NCBI GenBank assembly: GCA_033439265.1
Contig: JAVTVX010000035.1
Location: 18,998,001 to 19,062,000, forward strand
Origin: Dillenia suffruticosa
Lineage: Eukaryota > Streptophyta > Magnoliopsida > Dilleniales > Dilleniaceae
DNA length: 64,000 nt
Reading direction: 5' to 3'
Position numbers and translations under genes: made by a program. This document shows, piece after piece, positions 60,842-64,000 of the stretch (position 1 is the first letter of the stretch; each line of letters starts with the position of its first letter). The notes beneath the pieces are model-generated. The model searched no databases and had not been told where the DNA came from. It saw only the letters and a list, made by a program, of their open reading frames with translations.

Positions 60842-61989
60842 AGAAAAAGAAGTAGCAATTACTGTGTAGAGAGAGAGTGTCTTCTTTCCCCCCACCTTTT
60901 TGTGTTTTTTCTGCAACCATAGATTTATATGGGAGAGAGGCAACAATTGCAGGTGTTGCTAGTTATATAATGTCTCCTTTTCAAATGTAAAGATCTATCT
61001 ACTTAAAACGTAAATGCTCTGAAAAAAAATATTGCAAACAAGATTATTCATGTTGTATACCTTTCGATCAACAGTAAAAAGAAGGGTGAGTCAAGCAGAG
61101 GTGAACGAACATAAGTTGGTGAAAAGAAGAACAAAGAAAGAGGAATTCAGATAATAACAAAGATGGGGGAAAGCAAATAAGATTCCCGCCTTTTCCTACT
61201 ACAAGATGACTTATGATTGTAGTGATGGGAACCCTTCATTGAAGTATTGTCCACCTATGGCTTTAAAATATCTCATGGATTTGTCTCACGAATGATAATA
61301 TGACCTATCATGAGGACTTCCTGGGAGGTTATCCTTCTTGTTACTATACTCACTCGAGCATGTTTAAATATGGAGTTCCTATGGGATTATTCTAATATCA
61401 CCAGAAGGTGGCCCAATAAGAGAAAGGTTTCAACTTAGTTATATACGCCAGCTATTACTGTCTCCTTCACTCTCGAGAAAAATTGTATCTTCCCTTCGAG
61501 GACCACATAATTTAAAGTATGGTACGGTGAAGTGCAACTTTGAAACTCACTCTATTCTGCTCCCCAAACACAGAGTGTTCAAAGAAGTCCAGCTAACAAG
61601 ACTTAACATCCATCGAGCAAGTTTGTCTTATGCAATTCAAGCAATCCCCGCTCATTCATATCGCCAGTCTCCTTCACTTATATCGCTGGTGTCCTTTTAG
61701 TGTCAAGTTTATAATTCTCTGAGGGGATGCAGAGGACAACGTTGTTGAATTTAACAACGTTGAATAATTAGAGAACATCAATATTATAGGTTTTCCATTT
61801 AGATTTTTCCTCCATTTAAGATTAATTAAAATAGAATATTCAGAAAGCAAGTCTATTTTATAGTTTTTTTTTTTTTTGTCGATTTGCAAATCTGCACTTT
61901 CGATTAAGGTAGATTGAGTTCCATTTTATTTTACGATCCGAGCAAAAAAACAAACATTGAAATTAAATTTGAAGTCCATAATTTTTATA
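60842..61989. other. 3' flank of USP gene and intergenic
   Basis: Searched by eye for a kinase or U-box continuation of the upstream gene; none seen. No other gene supported. Confidence 0.4.
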
Positions 61990-62116
61990 AAGTGCATATG
62001 TTTTCAAACAGTGGAAACAATCTCTTTGATGCAAGGGAAAATTTGCGTACACACCCATCCTCGTCCTACCTCTGCCTAAATTGGGGAGTACTTTGTGTAC
62101 GGAGTGAGCCCTTTAT
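61990..62116 (+). mobile_element. tRNA-derived SINE remnant
   Basis: The run GTGGAAACAATCTCTTTGAT, then GCAAGGGAAAATTTGCGTAC, a pyrimidine-rich middle (CCATCCTCGTCCTACC) and GTGTACGGAGTGAGCCCTTT matches, segment by segment, the body of a widespread plant SINE (GGAAACAGCCTCT...GGGTAAGGCTGCGTAC...CCC...GGGAGC...GTGCACCGGG...CCCTTT). The head is eroded, and no clear A-tail or target duplication was found. Confidence 0.55.
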
Positions 62117-64000
62117 ATGTTTTCAAAAGCAACTTAACCCATTTTTTTCCTATATTTGTTGATTGATTTAAAGATTAGAAATGTGATATTGGTAAAGGTA
62201 ACAAACGGAGTATGTGGTCCCAACTCAACTCATGCTCATGTCCCATGTAAGTATACCAAAATAAAACCTGCGACATGTCATATTAGGCTGCAACATATGA
62301 GACTTTCATTATATGTTTTCAGCGTTTTCCTTTTAGAGGGGCATATTCAAAGAACTCAATATTTGGAGATTGTATTTCCATTGAAATTTGAGGAGATAAC
62401 CTTGGATTTTCTAATTAAAATGGTAGAAGAGAGATAGTATCATAATTCACTTTCTTTATACATTTTAGCAGGCGACCATGATTGGAGGAAGTGTTTTAGC
62501 TTGGAAAACCTTTGGGGAGGGTGATAAAACTGTACAAACAAATGACTCACAATATGTGGCTTCAAAAAAAAAAAGGGTTAATTCCTTTAAAGAGCTGATA
62601 TTGAAAAATATCTTTGGACTCTTGGAAAGGGAAATAAAGGCACCGGAAAAGAAAAGAAAAGAAAAGAAAATTGGAGATAAGTACAGAAGCCAAACTGAGG
62701 TAACATGTCTTCTCGAGAGACTTACAATTTAATGTTGTTCACTTCACTACAACAACAGAAAACAAAAAATGAATATGGACCATCAAAGTTGGACTTCTAT
62801 AGTAACATTTTGCTTCCATTATAATGCCAACCCTACACCTCATATCAATCTTGTCCCATGGTGAGTTGGAATTTTACTACACTAGGCTATTCTCACTTGT
62901 CTTCTGGGCAACATTTTGAGAGAGAGAGAGAGAGAGAGAGATGGTGTCCCTAGCTTGCAAATAATCATCATGTATTTAAGGAGGGCATTGATTTGAATTT
63001 TAGTTCCCATGGGGTAGCCTTGCTTCTAAGGAAACTTCGGGTAATTAATTTCAGATTGAGAGGGTATGTGAAACTTCAAAATTAAAGTGATTCTTCGCGC
63101 TTATGCATACCTTCTAGCCATAAAGAGGGACAAATCTTTCAAGGAATGTGTCTCTAAGCTTGAAGCTACTGCCAATTGGATTCTTGAGACCCAAGGGATA
63201 TAGCCCTAAAACCAAGGGATACTCTTGTCCTCCTATATCCAATGACAAAACTAAGGCTCTCTCACACATTCAAATATAATTTTTGGGTATTTTATAATAT
63301 TTTCTTTGTCACAATAAAGCAAAATGTTCCAAATTATAAAACAGCATACATTATGCCCAAGCACCATAAGCAAGTGCTGCATGGGTCTGGGTTAGGAACC
63401 CTCCAAATTGTCTTGTTGAAATTGAATGGCTCCCACCCACCTACAACACACTCGTCTCTCTTTTATGATACTAACTGGAGAGTCGATTTAATAAAATAAA
63501 ATGATAAATTAATTAAGTTTCGAATTCAAATTTTGAAAATAAAAAAACTACGATACGAAATGTCCCTAATAATATCCAATTATTAATTATAGACAAGGAT
63601 CTTAGAATTATTTTTCTAATCACGATGGACCTAAAATTCCTGGCCAACAATCCATGCCCAGATATTGGTGGGTCCAAAACTATAGACCCAATTTAGTTTT
63701 GAAGCAAATTAATATAGAATGATAGCATCCAAATGCTCACTCAACTTATAAGACATACATCTTCTCTTTTATGGCATCTAAATAAAAATTATACACCACA
63801 GCTTTTGAATCCACATGTAAATTTTGTCCCGTGGGCTTACCCATTTCACACATAAATTATATTTGCTAAATTCATTTTAAATTAAATTAGATTCTTAAAA
63901 AATAACACTCCCTCGATATCTTTATTTTTTATACATAAAACTTAAATTCAATATTTTATATAACAAAAATCTTAACTATCGGACCAAATTGACATTGATA
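62117..64000. other. intergenic right end
   Basis: No gene recognised. An (AG)n tract lies at 62918-62941. A 37-codon open stretch ending in a stop at 63199-63201, with coding-like composition (LLAIKRDKSFKECVSKLEAT), belongs to no family I know. The last 500 bases are AT-rich. Confidence 0.4.

Overview
The window is nuclear DNA from a flowering plant, most likely a dicot. The evidence is interrupted genes with GT-AG introns (some several kb long), plant-specific families (pollen-receptor-type LRR kinase, USP/coiled-coil protein, plant mobile domain) and typical plant transposons (MULE, Ty1/copia, LINE, hAT-like, tRNA-derived SINEs, a Stowaway-like end). The species cannot be named from the sequence. 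No bacterial, organellar or viral gene block was seen.

Layout. 1-4330: decayed Mutator-like element on the minus strand, with a transposase relic, a plant-mobile-domain relic and a striking array of three 25-bp palindromes. 4748-6956: 5'-truncated LINE on the minus strand with recognisable target-site repeats. 7396-9360: pseudogene of a glutathionyl-hydroquinone reductase (minus). 12985-27292: apparently intact RPN13 proteasome ubiquitin-receptor gene (minus, 13 coding exons, 14.3 kb), whose 7.3-kb intron carries an hAT-like element. 29496-35601: degenerate Ty1/copia element with both LTRs. 36696-36815: possible orphan last exon. 38123-50140: intact TruA-family tRNA pseudouridine synthase gene (plus, 9 coding exons) with an hAT-like element and a LINE scrap in intron 4. 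51433-51597: SINE with a perfect 12-bp target duplication. 51830-52620: copia gag scrap split by a (TA)36 tract. 53822-56662: pollen-receptor-like kinase gene (plus, 3 exons) with pseudokinase motifs. 58353-60841: gene for a USP-domain/coiled-coil protein that lacks the usual kinase and U-box and ends in a hydrophobic tail (plus, 7 exons). The rest is AT-rich intergenic sequence with SINE remnants and microsatellites.

The genes do not form a pathway; this is ordinary mixed gene/transposon plant chromatin. Four genes appear functional (RPN13, pseudouridine synthase, receptor-like kinase, USP protein): splice phases and lengths close exactly for all of them. Exon coordinates were worked out by hand from reading frames, splice consensus and family similarity remembered by eye; no database search was run. 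I found no convincing new multi-gene system. The observations most worth checking are the palindrome array next to the MULE, the kinase-less tail-anchored USP protein, and the pair of related hAT-like insertions in two unrelated genes.
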